DNA of 64,000 nucleotides from Bradyrhizobium sp. 141 (GCF_023074055.1 NZ_JADPKR010000003.1:24190-88189); one strand, 5' to 3'; shown: positions 50,654-61,305, counted from the first letter of the stretch. Notes: a model not told the origin generated them from the letters alone. Numbers and translations: made by a program.

Positions 50654-51139
50654 CAGCGCGCCCACGGGGACCTTCACGTCCAAGACTAAACTGAACGGGG
50701 TGCGTGGCGGTCCTTGCCGTGATCTCACGGTGGTCCGCGTGCCACTCTGCGGGTCACGGTTCTTCCTATGCAATATCGAGCAGTATCGGGACGAGCCGTC
50801 GCTGATGTTGACCGCGAATGGCTGAGCACTATCGCCACGCTCGATTCGTTCTGTGGTCGAGCGGCGCGATGATAATGCTCGCACTTTGCGGTTCCTTGAA
50901 ACACGGCAGAGCTCGCGCGAGGGAGATACATCCCTCGCGCGAACTCCACGTGCGCTGCCAAGCAAACTTAACGGGCACGTCTTGAGGCTGCATGAATTCC
51001 CCAGTGGACCGGTGTATCGCAGCTCGCCAAACCTTGGCGAGCGGTCGAAAAGCTTGAATCGTGCCTGGTGCACCGAGCGACGGGCCAATGCATGACCACG
51101 ACCCAGGCCATCGCTGGCTCCGCTCGATCAGCCGCGACT
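50654..51139. other. intergenic stretch, no gene supported
   Basis: It lies between convergent genes (transporter and fixA). Nothing recognisable; no fixB follows fixA here. Confidence 0.5.
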
Positions 51140-52006
51140 TCACGCACCGCTAGTTTGCGCGGATGAGGTACCGCGCGCAAGCTGTGCGAGCTCCGTCTCG
51201 AGCGTAGGGTTGCGCTTGAACATGGCGTCGATCAACGCTTGCGCCGGCTGCTCGGCCGCTTCCACCCACGTCGCCTTCTCCGCTCTTGCGGAGGGCGCGA
51301 AGACACGCTTGACGACAGTCGGCGACCCCCTCAGACCGCATTTGGCCATGTCATCCACGCCGGCAGTTTGAGCGCTCCATTTTACGATTGAGGCACGGGC
51401 CGCACGCAAGGCATCGATCATTGCACCGCGGCGAATTTGATTGCTTGCCTCTAACATGCTGACGAGACAAGGAAGCTTGGAACGCAGCACCTGGACTCCT
51501 CCTTCGCAGCGCCGTTCCGCATCGATCGTGCGTACTTTGAAGTCCAACGCTTTGATTGTGGAAACATAAGTAAGCTGCTGGACCCCGAGCCTCTTCGCAA
51601 TGCCAGGCCCCACCTGCGCCGTATCGCCGTCGATAGTCTGCTTGCCAGTGAATATGACGTCTGGTGGGCCATATTCCTTCCCGATATTGCGAATCGCGCA
51701 CGCCAGCGCGTAACTCGTCGCCAGCGTATCGGAGCCCGCGAAACTACGATCAGTGAGCAGGACAGCACGATCGGCACCAAATGTCAGCGCCTTTCGGAGA
51801 GATTCTTCGGCCGACGGCGGCCCCATTGTCAGAGCAGTGATTTCGCCGCCGAACTTGTCTCGTAGCTCGAGCGCAGCTTCCAGTGCGAACAGATCATATG
51901 GGTTGATGATTGTCGGCACGCCCTGACGCATGATCGTATTCGTGACAGGATGCACGCGGATTTGTGCGGAGTCGGGGACCTGTTTGATGCAGACGATGCT
52001 GTGCAT
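51140..52006 (-). CDS. fixA: FixA, electron-transfer flavoprotein beta subunit
   Basis: FixA with FixB forms an electron-bifurcating flavoprotein that, with FixC and FixX, sends electrons to nitrogenase. 288 residues: MHSIVCIKQVPDSAQIRVHP at the start, PYDLFALEAALELRDKFGGEITALTMGPPSAEESLRKALTFGAD, SYALACAIR, the FTGKQTIDGDTAQVGPGIAKRLG nucleotide loop, and LPCLVSMLEASNQIRRG. FixBCX are not in this window. GGAG lies nine bases upstream of ATG 52006. A -24/-12 promoter is seen at 52045-52060. Confidence 0.95.
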   Translation of the reverse strand: MHSIVCIKQVPDSAQIRVHPVTNTIMRQGVPTIINPYDLFALEAALELRDKFGGEITALTMGPPSAEESLRKALTFGADRAVLLTDRSFAGSDTLATSYALACAIRNIGKEYGPPDVIFTGKQTIDGDTAQVGPGIAKRLGVQQLTYVSTIKALDFKVRTIDAERRCEGGVQVLRSKLPCLVSMLEASNQIRRGAMIDALRAARASIVKWSAQTAGVDDMAKCGLRGSPTVVKRVFAPSARAEKATWVEAAEQPAQALIDAMFKRNPTLETELAQLARGTSSAQTSGA

Positions 52007-52044
52007 ATGCTTCTCCTAAGATGTTGAGCAGGCTCCCCACGAAT

Positions 52045-52060
52045 AGCAACTGTCATACCA
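52045..52060 (-). promoter_or_regulatory. sigma-54 (-24/-12) promoter of fixA
   Basis: On the minus strand: TGGTATGACAGTTGCT, with GG and GC ten bases apart and a perfect TTGCT; 10 of 12 consensus positions match. It lies about 40-55 bases before the fixA ATG. A near-match to a NifA site (TGT-N10-ACG) is at 52121-52136, about 93 bases upstream of the expected start point. NifA/RpoN control of fixA is known in B. japonicum. Confidence 0.8.
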
Positions 52061-52428
52061 CCCCAGGCATTTCGCTGATGAGGGACGAATGCAATGGCTG
52101 GCGACTGACGGTGAGACCGTTGTCGGGACTGCGACGGGCTGCGCAAAGCGGACGTGATCTCTCTCTGATCTGAGTCGCGGCAGAAACGGCGCGGCCGCGA
52201 TCTTGCGCTAGTCCGACACCTAATCCTTTCTCATAGGGCGAATACATTGCAAGCAGACGATGACCAGCACCCGGCTGACGCGAAGAGGGCTTACGCTTCC
52301 CGGCATGGGCCACCCCCAAGCAGAGCACATCGGTTTCGTATCCGCTTCATGGACCAGAGTACCGCCTCTTGCGCACGCTCTCCTACCGCGCCCGGGCGAG
52401 CGAGAGAGACGCGAGCCCGACTTTTTAT
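52061..52428. other. nifA-fixA intergenic stretch
   Basis: It carries the fixA upstream region; no gene. A weak NifA-type site is at 52121-52136. Confidence 0.5.
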
Positions 52429-54183
52429 TCAGAAGCGCTTGATCTCGATACCGTGCCTTCTCAAGGCATAGCCAATCTGGCGCGGCGTCAGTCCAAGCAG
52501 GCGCGCCGCCTTGGCCTGTACCCACCCGGACCTTTCCATCGCCGCGATTACGCGCTCGCGATCTGTGACCTTGGCGGCACCTATGACAGGTCGGCCGGGC
52601 GGCTCTAGCGGCGTCAGTTCGCTACCGACCGGCTGAACGTGTGCCACAGCTTGTGTTGGCGGCATGCTCAGCCTCGCGGGGAGTGACATTATCGGGCTCG
52701 GCTGTCGCGCCACTTGCTCCGGCCCGCACTTCCATAGCGTGGCCGACAGGCATTGCCCGTGGCAGCAGGCAAAATCGTCTCTTACGATCGACGATCCGTG
52801 CGCCAGGGTCGCGGTCCGCTGCACACAGTTCTCCAGCTCGCGGACATTACCGGGAAATCCGCAATTCACAAGAACGTCGATCGCACTTGAATCGAAGACC
52901 AGAGCACGGCCGTTCTCATTGTTGAAGTTCTTCAAGAATCGAGCGGCGAGAAGCGGAATATCAGTGCGTCTTTCGCGCAGCGGCGGCAGTAGCAGAGGAA
53001 CCACGCTGATGCGATAATAGAGATCGGCACGAAACTCCTTCCTTACCACCGCCTCTTCAAGATTCTTATTCGTGGCTGCAATCACGCGGACGTCGACTTT
53101 GATCGTCTGATTGCCGCCGACCCGCTCGAACTCCTGCTCCTGAAGCACGCGCAGGAGCTTCGCCTGGAACGACGCCGAGATCTCTCCAATCTCGTCCAGA
53201 AACAACGTTCCCTTGTCGGCGAGCTCGAAGCGACCCTTGCGCGCGTTGAATGCGCCCGTAAACGCCCCCTTCTCGTGACCGAACAATTCGGATTCCAGCA
53301 CCGTCTCGGTGAGGGCTGCGCAATTCAGCTTGATAAAGGGGCGTTTGGCGCGCGCTGAACGCTCGTGAATAGCCTTCGCGACCAGCTCTTTGCCGGTACC
53401 CGATTCGCCGCGCAACAGAACGGTGCTATTCGATTTAGCGATCAGCTCGATCTTCTCAAGCAACGCGCGCAGCGCCGGACTGTCGCCGATAATTCCCTCG
53501 ACTTGGACCTTCTTACGCTCCCGCCCATGAGGCTTGAGCTCGGACAGCTGCTTCTGCGGCCGGAACTCCTCGTCCATAAGCCGCCCGCGATCGCGCGCAA
53601 GAACGCAATGCAGCTTCGCCGTCTGGCCCAGAAGGCTTGCGACCATCGTCAGCAGGCCGAGGTCGTCCTCGAGCTGCGCATGCGTCCCGTTGTCTGCGAT
53701 GCGGTCGATGCTCAGCGTACCGACAACTTTCTCGTCAATGTCTATGGGAACGCCGATGAACGCAACACGCGTATTACCGGCGGCATCTAGCATCTCGACG
53801 TCCGAAGAACTGAAGATCGAATGCAGCGCTACGTTCTCGACGATGAGAGGCCGCCCCGTCGCCACAATTTGATCAATTGCTCCTTGCGGCAAGCGCACCG
53901 CGCAACGCGCGTCGCGCCCTTCACTCCGGCCGTCGTCTACAATGATCTCGGGCACCCCGTCATGATCGAACAGACATACGATGCCGCGCCGCATCTGCAC
54001 GAGCGATGGCAGACGCTCGATGACGCTCGCCAGCTTGGCTTCGAGCTGGCATAGGCCGGTGAGCGTGTGCGCTATTTCAAAGATCGTGCTTAGCGATTTC
54101 TCTTGCGACCGCAGAATACTAGCGGAGGGATCCGCGTCGGAGGTTGAGTTTGGTTTTTCGCGCAGGGAAACGCTGTCCAGCAT
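52429..54183 (-). CDS. nifA: NifA, sigma-54-dependent activator of nif and fix genes
   Basis: The master activator of nitrogen fixation; oxygen-sensitive in Bradyrhizobium. 584 residues from the ATG at 54183 (GGAG eight bases before it); a frame open to 54252 adds 23 residues that relatives lack. N-terminal GAF about 35-190, AAA+ domain about 240-480 with Walker [15 protein letters not shown] loop and DEIGEI Walker B, and a C-terminal HTH ([29 protein letters not shown]). The linker holds the redox cysteine set of rhizobial NifA: C-x11-C, then x19-C, then x4-C ([14 protein letters not shown], then FACCHGQC); an extra Cys sits next to the third one. It is transcribed with fixR upstream. Confidence 0.97.
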   Translation of the reverse strand: MLDSVSLREKPNSTSDADPSASILRSQEKSLSTIFEIAHTLTGLCQLEAKLASVIERLPSLVQMRRGIVCLFDHDGVPEIIVDDGRSEGRDARCAVRLPQGAIDQIVATGRPLIVENVALHSIFSSSDVEMLDAAGNTRVAFIGVPIDIDEKVVGTLSIDRIADNGTHAQLEDDLGLLTMVASLLGQTAKLHCVLARDRGRLMDEEFRPQKQLSELKPHGRERKKVQVEGIIGDSPALRALLEKIELIAKSNSTVLLRGESGTGKELVAKAIHERSARAKRPFIKLNCAALTETVLESELFGHEKGAFTGAFNARKGRFELADKGTLFLDEIGEISASFQAKLLRVLQEQEFERVGGNQTIKVDVRVIAATNKNLEEAVVRKEFRADLYYRISVVPLLLPPLRERRTDIPLLAARFLKNFNNENGRALVFDSSAIDVLVNCGFPGNVRELENCVQRTATLAHGSSIVRDDFACCHGQCLSATLWKCGPEQVARQPSPIMSLPARLSMPPTQAVAHVQPVGSELTPLEPPGRPVIGAAKVTDRERVIAAMERSGWVQAKAARLLGLTPRQIGYALRRHGIEIKRF

Positions 54184-54445
54184 AATGACTTCTCCGTTCC
54201 TTTCTTGATCCTCCCCGTCACCTCGATCGGACTTGTTGGACTCGTGTTGCATGCCTGCCTCGATCTGACATCCAGTTCTCAGGGGCGGGGCGAGAGATGA
54301 CGCCTCTCCATGGCACGCCGGCAGTACTTACAGTGACTAGATTTGCCGCTTTATTCTTTCCAACTCGCTGCGCGGATTCGCCCCGGCCAACATGGCTTCC
54401 ATCGATGAAGCTCCGACTAGCCGGGTTCGCCAGGGGCGGATTCAC
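54184..54445. other. fixR-nifA intergenic stretch
   Basis: About 260 bases between fixR and nifA. No second promoter of the -24/-12 type was recognised. This gap is longer than needed for simple coupling. Confidence 0.4.
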
Positions 54446-55282
54446 TCACAAGTGTTGCCCGCCATTGATCGGCACTTCGGCGCCAGTGACATAACTTGCC
54501 GCATCTGAACATAGGAAGAAAATGACCTTGGCGACCTCTTCGGGTGTACCCACTCGGCGAAGTGGGATCTTTGGCACAAGATGCGCTTCCGTGTCAGGCG
54601 ACAAAATGTCCGTCTTGATTTCGCCGGGCGCGATCGCATTGACGCGAATGCCATGTGAGGCGTAATCGTGCGCCATTTCGCGCGTGAGACAAGCGAGCGC
54701 AGCTTTCGACGTCGCATATGCCGTGCCTGCAAATGGATGCACCCGCGCGCCGGCGATCGAAGTCACATTGACGATCGAGCCTGAGGCCGCTTTTAGCTCA
54801 TCGAACAGACCCTGAGCGAGCAGGATCGGCGCCACCAGATTGAGGTGGAACACGCTCATCCAAGTATCGACTGAGGTCGCCAGCGACGTCAGCCGGGCAC
54901 CGTTTGGCGTTTTTGGCGAGTTTCCGGCATTGTTTATCAGTCCTTGCAGCGGTGCGCCGGCAAGGCGCTCCTTTATCTGGGCAATCACGCGCGGCAGCGT
55001 CCGATGATCGCTCAGGTCTACTTCGATATAGCTATCCCCCTCCGAGTCCCATGGGCAGCGCACCGCGTCGAATGGTTGGCGCGCGCAAGAAATGATGCGC
55101 CAACCGGCTTCCGAAAACAATCTTCCGGTGGCGCGACCGATCCCGCGCGATGCCCCGGTCAATACCAGCGTCTTCCGCTCACGCAGCGGACGGCCCGCTC
55201 CATCGGCGTGAATTGGACCGCGAGGATCCGTTTCCGACGATTGAGCTGCGACCGCATTGTCATCTGGTAGACGTAGATTCAC
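54446..55282 (-). CDS. fixR: FixR, short-chain dehydrogenase-like protein
   Basis: Expressed from the same promoter as nifA. A GTG start at 55282 is chosen because it gives 278 residues, the known FixR length, with a GGAAGAG before it; the frame stays open to 55423. An SDR Rossmann fold is clear: TGASRGIGRATGRLFSEAGW, NNAG, a Ser-Tyr-Lys set (SIVNVTSIAG, YATSKAALACLTREMAHDY) and IRVNAIAPGEIKTDI. The chemical role of FixR is unknown; it is not essential for fixation in B. japonicum. Confidence 0.93.
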   Translation of the reverse strand: MNLRLPDDNAVAAQSSETDPRGPIHADGAGRPLRERKTLVLTGASRGIGRATGRLFSEAGWRIISCARQPFDAVRCPWDSEGDSYIEVDLSDHRTLPRVIAQIKERLAGAPLQGLINNAGNSPKTPNGARLTSLATSVDTWMSVFHLNLVAPILLAQGLFDELKAASGSIVNVTSIAGARVHPFAGTAYATSKAALACLTREMAHDYASHGIRVNAIAPGEIKTDILSPDTEAHLVPKIPLRRVGTPEEVAKVIFFLCSDAASYVTGAEVPINGGQHL

Positions 55283-55320
55283 ACGCGATTCTCTTCCGCT
55301 CCCCTCGCCTGTGCGCCTGG

Positions 55321-55336
55321 TGCAGGATCCGGGCCA
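55321..55336 (-). promoter_or_regulatory. sigma-54 (-24/-12) promoter of fixR-nifA
   Basis: On the minus strand: TGGCCCGGATCCTGCA, with GG and GC spaced by ten bases; 10 of 12 consensus positions match. The expected transcript start near 55310 is 28 bases before the GTG. About 57-73 bases upstream of it (plus 55367-55383) is TGCCATTTGCGTCGCAA on the minus strand, close to, but one base longer than, the published RegR binding pattern; the B. japonicum RegR site is known near -68. Confidence 0.65.
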
Positions 55337-55383
55337 GAGCGATGCAGGGCACAGGTGGCGCGCTTTTGCGACGCAAATGGCAG

Positions 55384-56213
55384 GTTCCGAACATCTGACC
55401 TGTTTGCTTTTCGACACCAGCAACGCCGCAGCAATGGCTGTCGTCGAGCTCCCGGGTGCTGCCCACTGCGTGCGCTACGTCTTCGAGCCGAGAGGCTGGT
55501 GTTTCCATGGCGAGCTGACTGCGTCGCCCTCCACAAGTGGTCTGTGGGTCATGCGCGCCAGACGAGATAGGTTAGCTGCCTTTGGCAGAGATCAGGATTT
55601 AATGGCCAGTTCGTCCAAGTTGCTCTCAGCCGTGGTATGCGCGGCCGCACATGCGGCTCTTGAGCAATATCGATGGGCCGCCGGCCGCGCGGTTCATCAC
55701 ACCTCCGTCCGAAAGGACTCTGCGAGCGGAGCATGAACAAGGCCGTCGTCCAGAAAACGAGCTGACCGCAAAAGGGTCGCCCAGCAAAGGCGATCCATTT
55801 ACCGGACGCGCCTCCTTGCTGCTGGGACATTCTGACGTTACCGTCTGTTACGTCAGATTTCCTCGGCGACCCGGACCGCCATTGCCGTGCTTTTCACCGT
55901 CTGGCCAGCGATGGCGGATTTGGGCCGGATAATGACAGGACCATAACCTTTCCGCGCGACTCGACTTACACATGAGGGCCCGAAGCATTGCGGGGCAAGG
56001 CCGCCGGCGCCCACCGGCATTGGCCTACGCTTCGCAGGCGTTCGCCCTCCCACCCGCACCGCATCCGTGGTAGTGCGCCGGTCAGCCGTCGCTTGGGGAC
56101 GGAAGTCGCCATCCACCGTTCCTGCGAGACGTTGCGAAACTCGATGGTGTCGAAGCCAGCAGTATCAGGCTGATGATCTAGCCCGCCACTGCTCAGGCTC
56201 AGATTCTGGCGCT
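55384..56213. other. nodZ-fixR intergenic stretch
   Basis: About 830 bases upstream of the fixR control region with short frames of no known family on both strands. Confidence 0.5.
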
Positions 56214-57188
56214 TCATGAAGCCGCGAAATGCTCGTATGGGTTATCGACCATGGTCAATTGCTCCGGATTGCGCTGGTCGAATTCAATGATCCGTGGCAC
56301 GAGCAGACGGGCATAGCGCGTGAAGGCGCTGGTGGGGGGAAAGCGGATCACGGTAGCGCATCGCGCAAGAAGATACATGTCGATGAGAGCGGAAGCTCCA
56401 CCTTCAATTCCCATTTCCGCACTATGCAACGGCCCTGCCCGATCGGCCTGGAAACGTTTTGGTACGGCGAAGACATCGGGAAACAGACCCGATAGGCGAT
56501 CGAGAATCTGTGCACTGTCCGTGCACAGGAAGACCTTTACAGGCTTTGGATATGGCAAAGCCTTGGCTTTACGGATTGCCATGCAGACCTGACGAAGGGC
56601 GAGCTCCGAATCGGCCCAGTACGGCGCATGCTCCATGATATCTTCGCCATTGCCGTGCCGAACATGAACGCCAATGATGCTATGGCCGCTAAAGTGTTCC
56701 TCATACAAGGCGTCGATCCGCGCTTGAATCTCAGACCTGAGCTTGATGTTCCGAAAGATCAGTCGTTCGGCTTCCTCGCCACAACGCCACATCAGGCAAG
56801 CGTCACAGACAATGGTGTTGGCTTCGCTATCTTCTCTTGCCTGGAACAGCTCGGTCAGTTCGTCACGTTCACGGAAGATCTGCTCATCCGGACGATTGAT
56901 GCAGTCGATCGATGGCCTATTCCACCACCGCGGGAAGAACGGTCCGGGAAACGAGAGCTGGTTGACTCGGTCATCGCAAATCACCGGCACTCCAGCGATG
57001 TCCTCAACCGGCTCGAAGAACACCGGAAAGGCGTTGCTGAACGGTTGGTCGATGTAGCAGGAACCGCGCCAGTCAACGACGAGCGTCCGCCCGGTCCGCT
57101 GCGCGTACGACCAAGCTGACGCCAGCGACCAGAGGCAATCACCAAAGCCGGTACGCCTCCGAGAAATAACAAAGCGTTCCTTGGTCAA
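56214..57188 (-). CDS. nodZ: NodZ, Nod-factor alpha-1,6-fucosyltransferase
   Basis: It transfers fucose from GDP-fucose to C6 of the reducing-end GlcNAc of Nod factors. 324 residues, the family length: RRRTGFGDCLWSLASAWSYAQ at the start, the GDP-fucose motif HVRHGNGED with the catalytic Arg177 (Arg182 in the crystal-studied homologue), LCTDSAQILDRL, and SALIDMYLLARCATVIRFPPTSAFTRYARL near the end. It is 194 bases after nolO in the same direction. A possible -24/-12 element lies in that gap. noeL-nolK upstream in the window supply its substrate. Confidence 0.96.
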   Translation of the reverse strand: MTKERFVISRRRTGFGDCLWSLASAWSYAQRTGRTLVVDWRGSCYIDQPFSNAFPVFFEPVEDIAGVPVICDDRVNQLSFPGPFFPRWWNRPSIDCINRPDEQIFRERDELTELFQAREDSEANTIVCDACLMWRCGEEAERLIFRNIKLRSEIQARIDALYEEHFSGHSIIGVHVRHGNGEDIMEHAPYWADSELALRQVCMAIRKAKALPYPKPVKVFLCTDSAQILDRLSGLFPDVFAVPKRFQADRAGPLHSAEMGIEGGASALIDMYLLARCATVIRFPPTSAFTRYARLLVPRIIEFDQRNPEQLTMVDNPYEHFAAS

Positions 57189-57382
57189 GTTATCAAACCC
57201 TTCTCGTTGCGCAAGATCAGTTTTGTGTGGCGCACCTACTCATCTGCGATTCCGATCCACGCCAATGGACGGCTGGTCACCTGGACGCAAGGCGATCAAC
57301 CCGCAAGCCCTCCTCCACGGCACCGCGATTGGCAGGTCATGCAAGAGGCGTCCAAAGAGCCCTCTTCCGCATTACTCACCTT

Positions 57383-59395
57383 TTACGATCGCGCAGTCTG
57401 TGACGGATGCAGCCGAATGCGGCGCAGATCCCAGAGCCCGCGCAGTTCGTTCACGAGAGCTTCTCGCCTAGTCCTGTCAGAGGTGACCCTGGCGAGAAGA
57501 TCGGCAAGAACAGCTTCCTTCTCAATTTGCATCAGCATGTCGAACAGGTCATGCGAGACGCGCACGCTGTCCTGGCTGGAGTGACCCATGCGGATCTCGC
57601 AGACTGTCTCCTGGCGTTCTCGGCCCGCATGAGCGCGAACTCTGTAAAGAGATACATGGGGCGGCAGTGATACAGCGAGTGCAGTCCAGCTTTCGAGCGT
57701 TGTTGCCCGCTTTTTGACGAGGAATGAACCGACCACAAGGCCATCCAGCTCGGTCGACAAAAACGCCGTAATCGCATCGGCAACGGAATCTACGATCGGT
57801 TCGGCATTGTTGTTGAACGACGTATTAAGCAGAATCGGGACGCTTGTCCGGCTCTTGAACGCATTGATGAGTTCCCAATAGGCGGCATTGTTCGTGCGGG
57901 AAACCGTTTGCAGCCGAGCCGTACCATCGATATGCGTGATCGCGCCCAGCAAAGCACGCCTGGATTCGCGCACGCGAACGACGAAATTCATGAAGGGATA
58001 TTCTGCGCGACCATCCGGCAACTCAAAGAACGCGCCCGCATCCTCCTCCAGAACCGATGGCGCAAATGGTCGATAACTCTCGCGCTTCTTGACCATCGCA
58101 TTGATCCGGTCCTTGTTCGCCGCGGGCCTCGGGTCCGCAAGAATACTACGGTTGCCGAGCGCACGAGGGCCGAACTCCGATCGGCCCTGTACCCACCCGA
58201 TCACGGCGCCATCAGCGATCCACTCGGCTGCTCTGGTTGCGACGTCAGCGGTCCGCTCAATCTCGAGGTGTCCGGCCCATCCCTTCAGTTCCTGTTCGAT
58301 GCTGTCGTCGCTGCCGATATCTGGCCCCCAATAAACCGCCTGTAGTCGCTCGCGGGGCGCAGGCTGCCCGGCCTCGTTCGACACCATCAGTGCCGCGCCC
58401 AATGCGCATCCGGCGTCATGCGCAGCCGGCTGCACGAAGATGTCTTCGAACAGGCCTGAATACAGGAGTTTTCCGTTCAGCGTGCAGTTGTGGGCCACCC
58501 CGCCAGCCAGGCACAACCGTTTCATTCCGGTCGACTCACGGTAATGCCGAAGAATGTGAAACACGATCCGCTCCAGCGCCTCCTGCAACGATGCGCTCAC
58601 GTCTCGATGCTGTTGCGTGAACGGCATTCCCTTTCGCCGGACCTCGATATTGCGCAGCAATGCCGGGCCGATACGTTCGAGGTGAACGCGGTAGCCACCG
58701 TTTGCGGAGAGCTCATAAAATTGGGAAAAGAGCTCGCGATAGCGTGCGGGATCTCCGTAAGGAGCCAGTCCCATAACCTTATACTCGTCGAACAGGCCGT
58801 AGCCGAGATATCGGATCGTCTCTAGATAGAACAGTCCGAGAGAGTTATTCTCTGGAAACGTCATAAGGTCGGTCATTTCGGTGCCCGACCCGACCGCCAA
58901 GAGACCCGAGAGGAAGTCGCCACAACCGTCGATCGCGAGGACCAGGCTTTCTTCAAAACCCGACATCGCCAGAGCGCTCACGGCATGGGCCTGATGGTGG
59001 CCTACGAATGACACCCGCGAAGGATCAACTTGGGTACCGAACTCCGTCGCTAGAAGATGCCGTAACAGCAGATTCGCATCTAGCGGAATTGAGATTTCCG
59101 GTTGTGAGATGAACAACCGTTCGAGCATCGCATTGCAATAGGCTTCAGTAGCGTAGAACGCAATACGATCGACGTCGCGAAGCTCCACACCCGCGGCTGC
59201 AAGACAGTATTCAATCGCACTGCTCGGGAGCTTGTTTGAATGTTTGATCCGGTTGAGGCGCTCCTCTTCCACGGCAGCGATCACGCGCCCGTCCTTGACA
59301 AGTACCGCGGCGCCGTCGTGCAGAAACGTGTTCGGTAGTCCAAGGGGGTTTTCATAGACCCTGTCGAGGCCGCCACTCAATCCTAGACACAGCAT
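57383..59395 (-). CDS. nolO: NolO, Nod-factor carbamoyltransferase
   Basis: It adds a carbamoyl group to the non-reducing terminal sugar of Nod factors (O-3 or O-4). 670 residues, intact; early reports of B. japonicum described this region as nolM, nolN and nolO, pieces of one gene. An N-terminal kinase-like fold (LCLGLSGGLDRVYENP, HDGAAVLVKDGRVIAAVEEERLNRIKHSNKLP), HHQAHAVSAL at 133-142, LAIDGCGD, LCLAGGVAHNCTLNGKLL, and a C-terminal segment with EFGPRALGNRSILADPR. It is a paralogue of NodU in the same operon. It follows nodJ by about 200 bases. Confidence 0.95.
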   Translation of the reverse strand: MLCLGLSGGLDRVYENPLGLPNTFLHDGAAVLVKDGRVIAAVEEERLNRIKHSNKLPSSAIEYCLAAAGVELRDVDRIAFYATEAYCNAMLERLFISQPEISIPLDANLLLRHLLATEFGTQVDPSRVSFVGHHQAHAVSALAMSGFEESLVLAIDGCGDFLSGLLAVGSGTEMTDLMTFPENNSLGLFYLETIRYLGYGLFDEYKVMGLAPYGDPARYRELFSQFYELSANGGYRVHLERIGPALLRNIEVRRKGMPFTQQHRDVSASLQEALERIVFHILRHYRESTGMKRLCLAGGVAHNCTLNGKLLYSGLFEDIFVQPAAHDAGCALGAALMVSNEAGQPAPRERLQAVYWGPDIGSDDSIEQELKGWAGHLEIERTADVATRAAEWIADGAVIGWVQGRSEFGPRALGNRSILADPRPAANKDRINAMVKKRESYRPFAPSVLEEDAGAFFELPDGRAEYPFMNFVVRVRESRRALLGAITHIDGTARLQTVSRTNNAAYWELINAFKSRTSVPILLNTSFNNNAEPIVDSVADAITAFLSTELDGLVVGSFLVKKRATTLESWTALAVSLPPHVSLYRVRAHAGRERQETVCEIRMGHSSQDSVRVSHDLFDMLMQIEKEAVLADLLARVTSDRTRREALVNELRGLWDLRRIRLHPSQTARS

Positions 59396-59594
59396 CTTGT
59401 TCTCCGTTAATCCTGAGAGGCCTGTTGGCCTATTTCGTATCGCTTGCTTTGGGAGTAGGCCGCACGTCGCCGCGGGGCCGATCGGGCATCGCTAGCGTGA
59501 CGATGCTCACATAAGCGTCGCCCGCGATCGGAAGTTCGTTACGCCCGATATCTCATCTCGCACACGCGATGCTTCGCTTTAGGTCTTGTTCCTC

Positions 59595-60383
59595 TCACCG
59601 CATCAGGCGCTGCCGAAGCAGTACGGCCGAGACGAGGAAGGGAAATGCTGCGTAGATGCAAAGTGCGCCCACATGCAATCCGACGCTGTCGACCGGCCGA
59701 CCGAGCATTGCTGGACGAATGAGATCGACCGAATGAGTCAGCGGCAATAAGGCCGCGATGCGTTGAAATGAACCGGGCAACTGGCTCATTGGGAAGATCG
59801 TCCCGCTCAAATACATCATGGGCGTGAGAATGAGCGACTGGTAGAAGATGAAATAGTCGTGGCTCGGTGCAAGTGCTGAAACGACCATTGCGAGGCTCGC
59901 GAAAGTAACGCCAGTGAGGGCGATGGCTGGTAACGCATAGGGGATGGATGACCACTCTGCGTAACCCAGCGCGACGGCGACAATCGTGATCGCGGTCCCG
60001 GCGAGCAAGGCCTTGCTCGCTGCCCATGCCACTTCACCGAGAACAATGTCGCCGAGCGTAAGGGGCGTACAGAGCACTGCCTCCCACGTGCAATTTGTCT
60101 GCATGCGAGCGTAAGCCGCATAGATCGTTTCGAAGGTTGCGGAGACCATCGCGCTTGTGGCGACCATGCCAGCCGCCAGAAACGAGATGTATGAGGTCCC
60201 CTCAACACCACCTATGATCATTCCAAGGCCAAAACCGAGACCGAATAGAGAGCTCATCGGCTCGGCCAGATTCCCAAGAATCGATGCCAGAGCGACTTTC
60301 CGCCAGACCAGAAAATTGCGGCGCCATACCGCGATCCAGTTCCATGGATTAGCGGGGAGCGCCGGCGCAAAACGTTGCCACAT
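59595..60383 (-). CDS. nodJ: NodJ, Nod-factor exporter permease
   Basis: The ABC-2 type membrane part of the NodIJ exporter. 262 residues with six hydrophobic spans (for example [60 protein letters not shown]) and the typical ending [19 protein letters not shown]. It starts four bases after the nodI stop codon. With NodI it moves lipochitooligosaccharides across the inner membrane. Confidence 0.96.
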   Translation of the reverse strand: MWQRFAPALPANPWNWIAVWRRNFLVWRKVALASILGNLAEPMSSLFGLGFGLGMIIGGVEGTSYISFLAAGMVATSAMVSATFETIYAAYARMQTNCTWEAVLCTPLTLGDIVLGEVAWAASKALLAGTAITIVAVALGYAEWSSIPYALPAIALTGVTFASLAMVVSALAPSHDYFIFYQSLILTPMMYLSGTIFPMSQLPGSFQRIAALLPLTHSVDLIRPAMLGRPVDSVGLHVGALCIYAAFPFLVSAVLLRQRLMR

Positions 60384-60386
60384 CGT

Positions 60387-61301
60387 TCAGTCCTTCATCT
60401 CTCGCCCGGTTAGCCGCAAGAACACATCCTCCAGATTTGGAGGACGCTGCAGAAAGCGCAGATCCGTGCAGTTGGCAAGTCGGAGGCGCACCTGCTCTGG
60501 ATCCGTGACATAGCAGAACAGCGTCTCCCCGCTCACCTCAGCGCGCTGCACTTGGGGTCTGACCAGCGGCAGCAGTTCATGCGGATTACCGCCGTAAATC
60601 TCGATCACTTGGCAGCCGATCTGCTGCTCGATCAGCGCGTGAGGCTGACCTTCGGCGATCTTACGGCCGTGCTCAAGCACGCACAGGCGGTCGCACAGTC
60701 GCTCCGCCTCTTCCATGAAGTGGGTGGTGAGAAGGATCGTTTTGCCGCGCGCTAATAGCGAGCGCAAGCGTTCCCAGATCAGGTGACGGCCGTGCGGATC
60801 GAGGCCGGTCGTCGGCTCATCAAGCACCAAGAGCTGCGGGTCGTTAATGAGGGCCCGTGCCAACGTCAGGCGTCGCTTCATGCCGCCGGACAGTTCGGCG
60901 ACGCGGGCATCCGCCTTGTTCTCCAGGCGCGCGAATTCGAGCAGTGACGGCGTGACCGCTTCCACCTCAGCCGCGCTCATGGCGAAGTAGCGCCCGAAAA
61001 CGAGCAAGTTTTCGCGCACCGTGAGCTGAAGATCAAGGTTATCGAACTGTGGGACAACCCCGATCCCCCGGCGCGCCAAGCGCGCCCGTGCCGGCACTGG
61101 CTCGCCGAGCACGCATATCTTACCTGCGTCGGGCGATGCAACACCCAGGATCAAACGCGCAAGCGTGCTTTTACCCGCGCCGTTTGGTCCCAGCAGACCG
61201 AAGCACTCTCCCGGCGAGACCGTAAACGAAAGAGCGTCCACGACGACCCTGTCGTCGTAGAACTTGCTCACCTGGAAAAGGTCGACTGCCGCGGTTGACA
61301 T
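60387..61301 (-). CDS. nodI: NodI, Nod-factor exporter ATPase
   Basis: 304 residues from the ATG at 61301 ([10 protein letters not shown]), four bases after the nodU stop; the longer frame open to 61670 lies inside nodU. ABC motifs: Walker [10 protein letters not shown], signature LSGGMKRRL, Walker [13 protein letters not shown], and a switch His in [10 protein letters not shown]. The C-terminal region (about 220-300) is the usual DrrA/NodI extension. Confidence 0.96.
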   Translation of the reverse strand: MSTAAVDLFQVSKFYDDRVVVDALSFTVSPGECFGLLGPNGAGKSTLARLILGVASPDAGKICVLGEPVPARARLARRGIGVVPQFDNLDLQLTVRENLLVFGRYFAMSAAEVEAVTPSLLEFARLENKADARVAELSGGMKRRLTLARALINDPQLLVLDEPTTGLDPHGRHLIWERLRSLLARGKTILLTTHFMEEAERLCDRLCVLEHGRKIAEGQPHALIEQQIGCQVIEIYGGNPHELLPLVRPQVQRAEVSGETLFCYVTDPEQVRLRLANCTDLRFLQRPPNLEDVFLRLTGREMKD

Positions 61302-61305
61302 TTGC

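Noticed and set aside
49697..51088. A 463-codon minus-strand frame
   Set aside because: It mirrors the membrane transporter gene and is highly charged without any recognisable fold.
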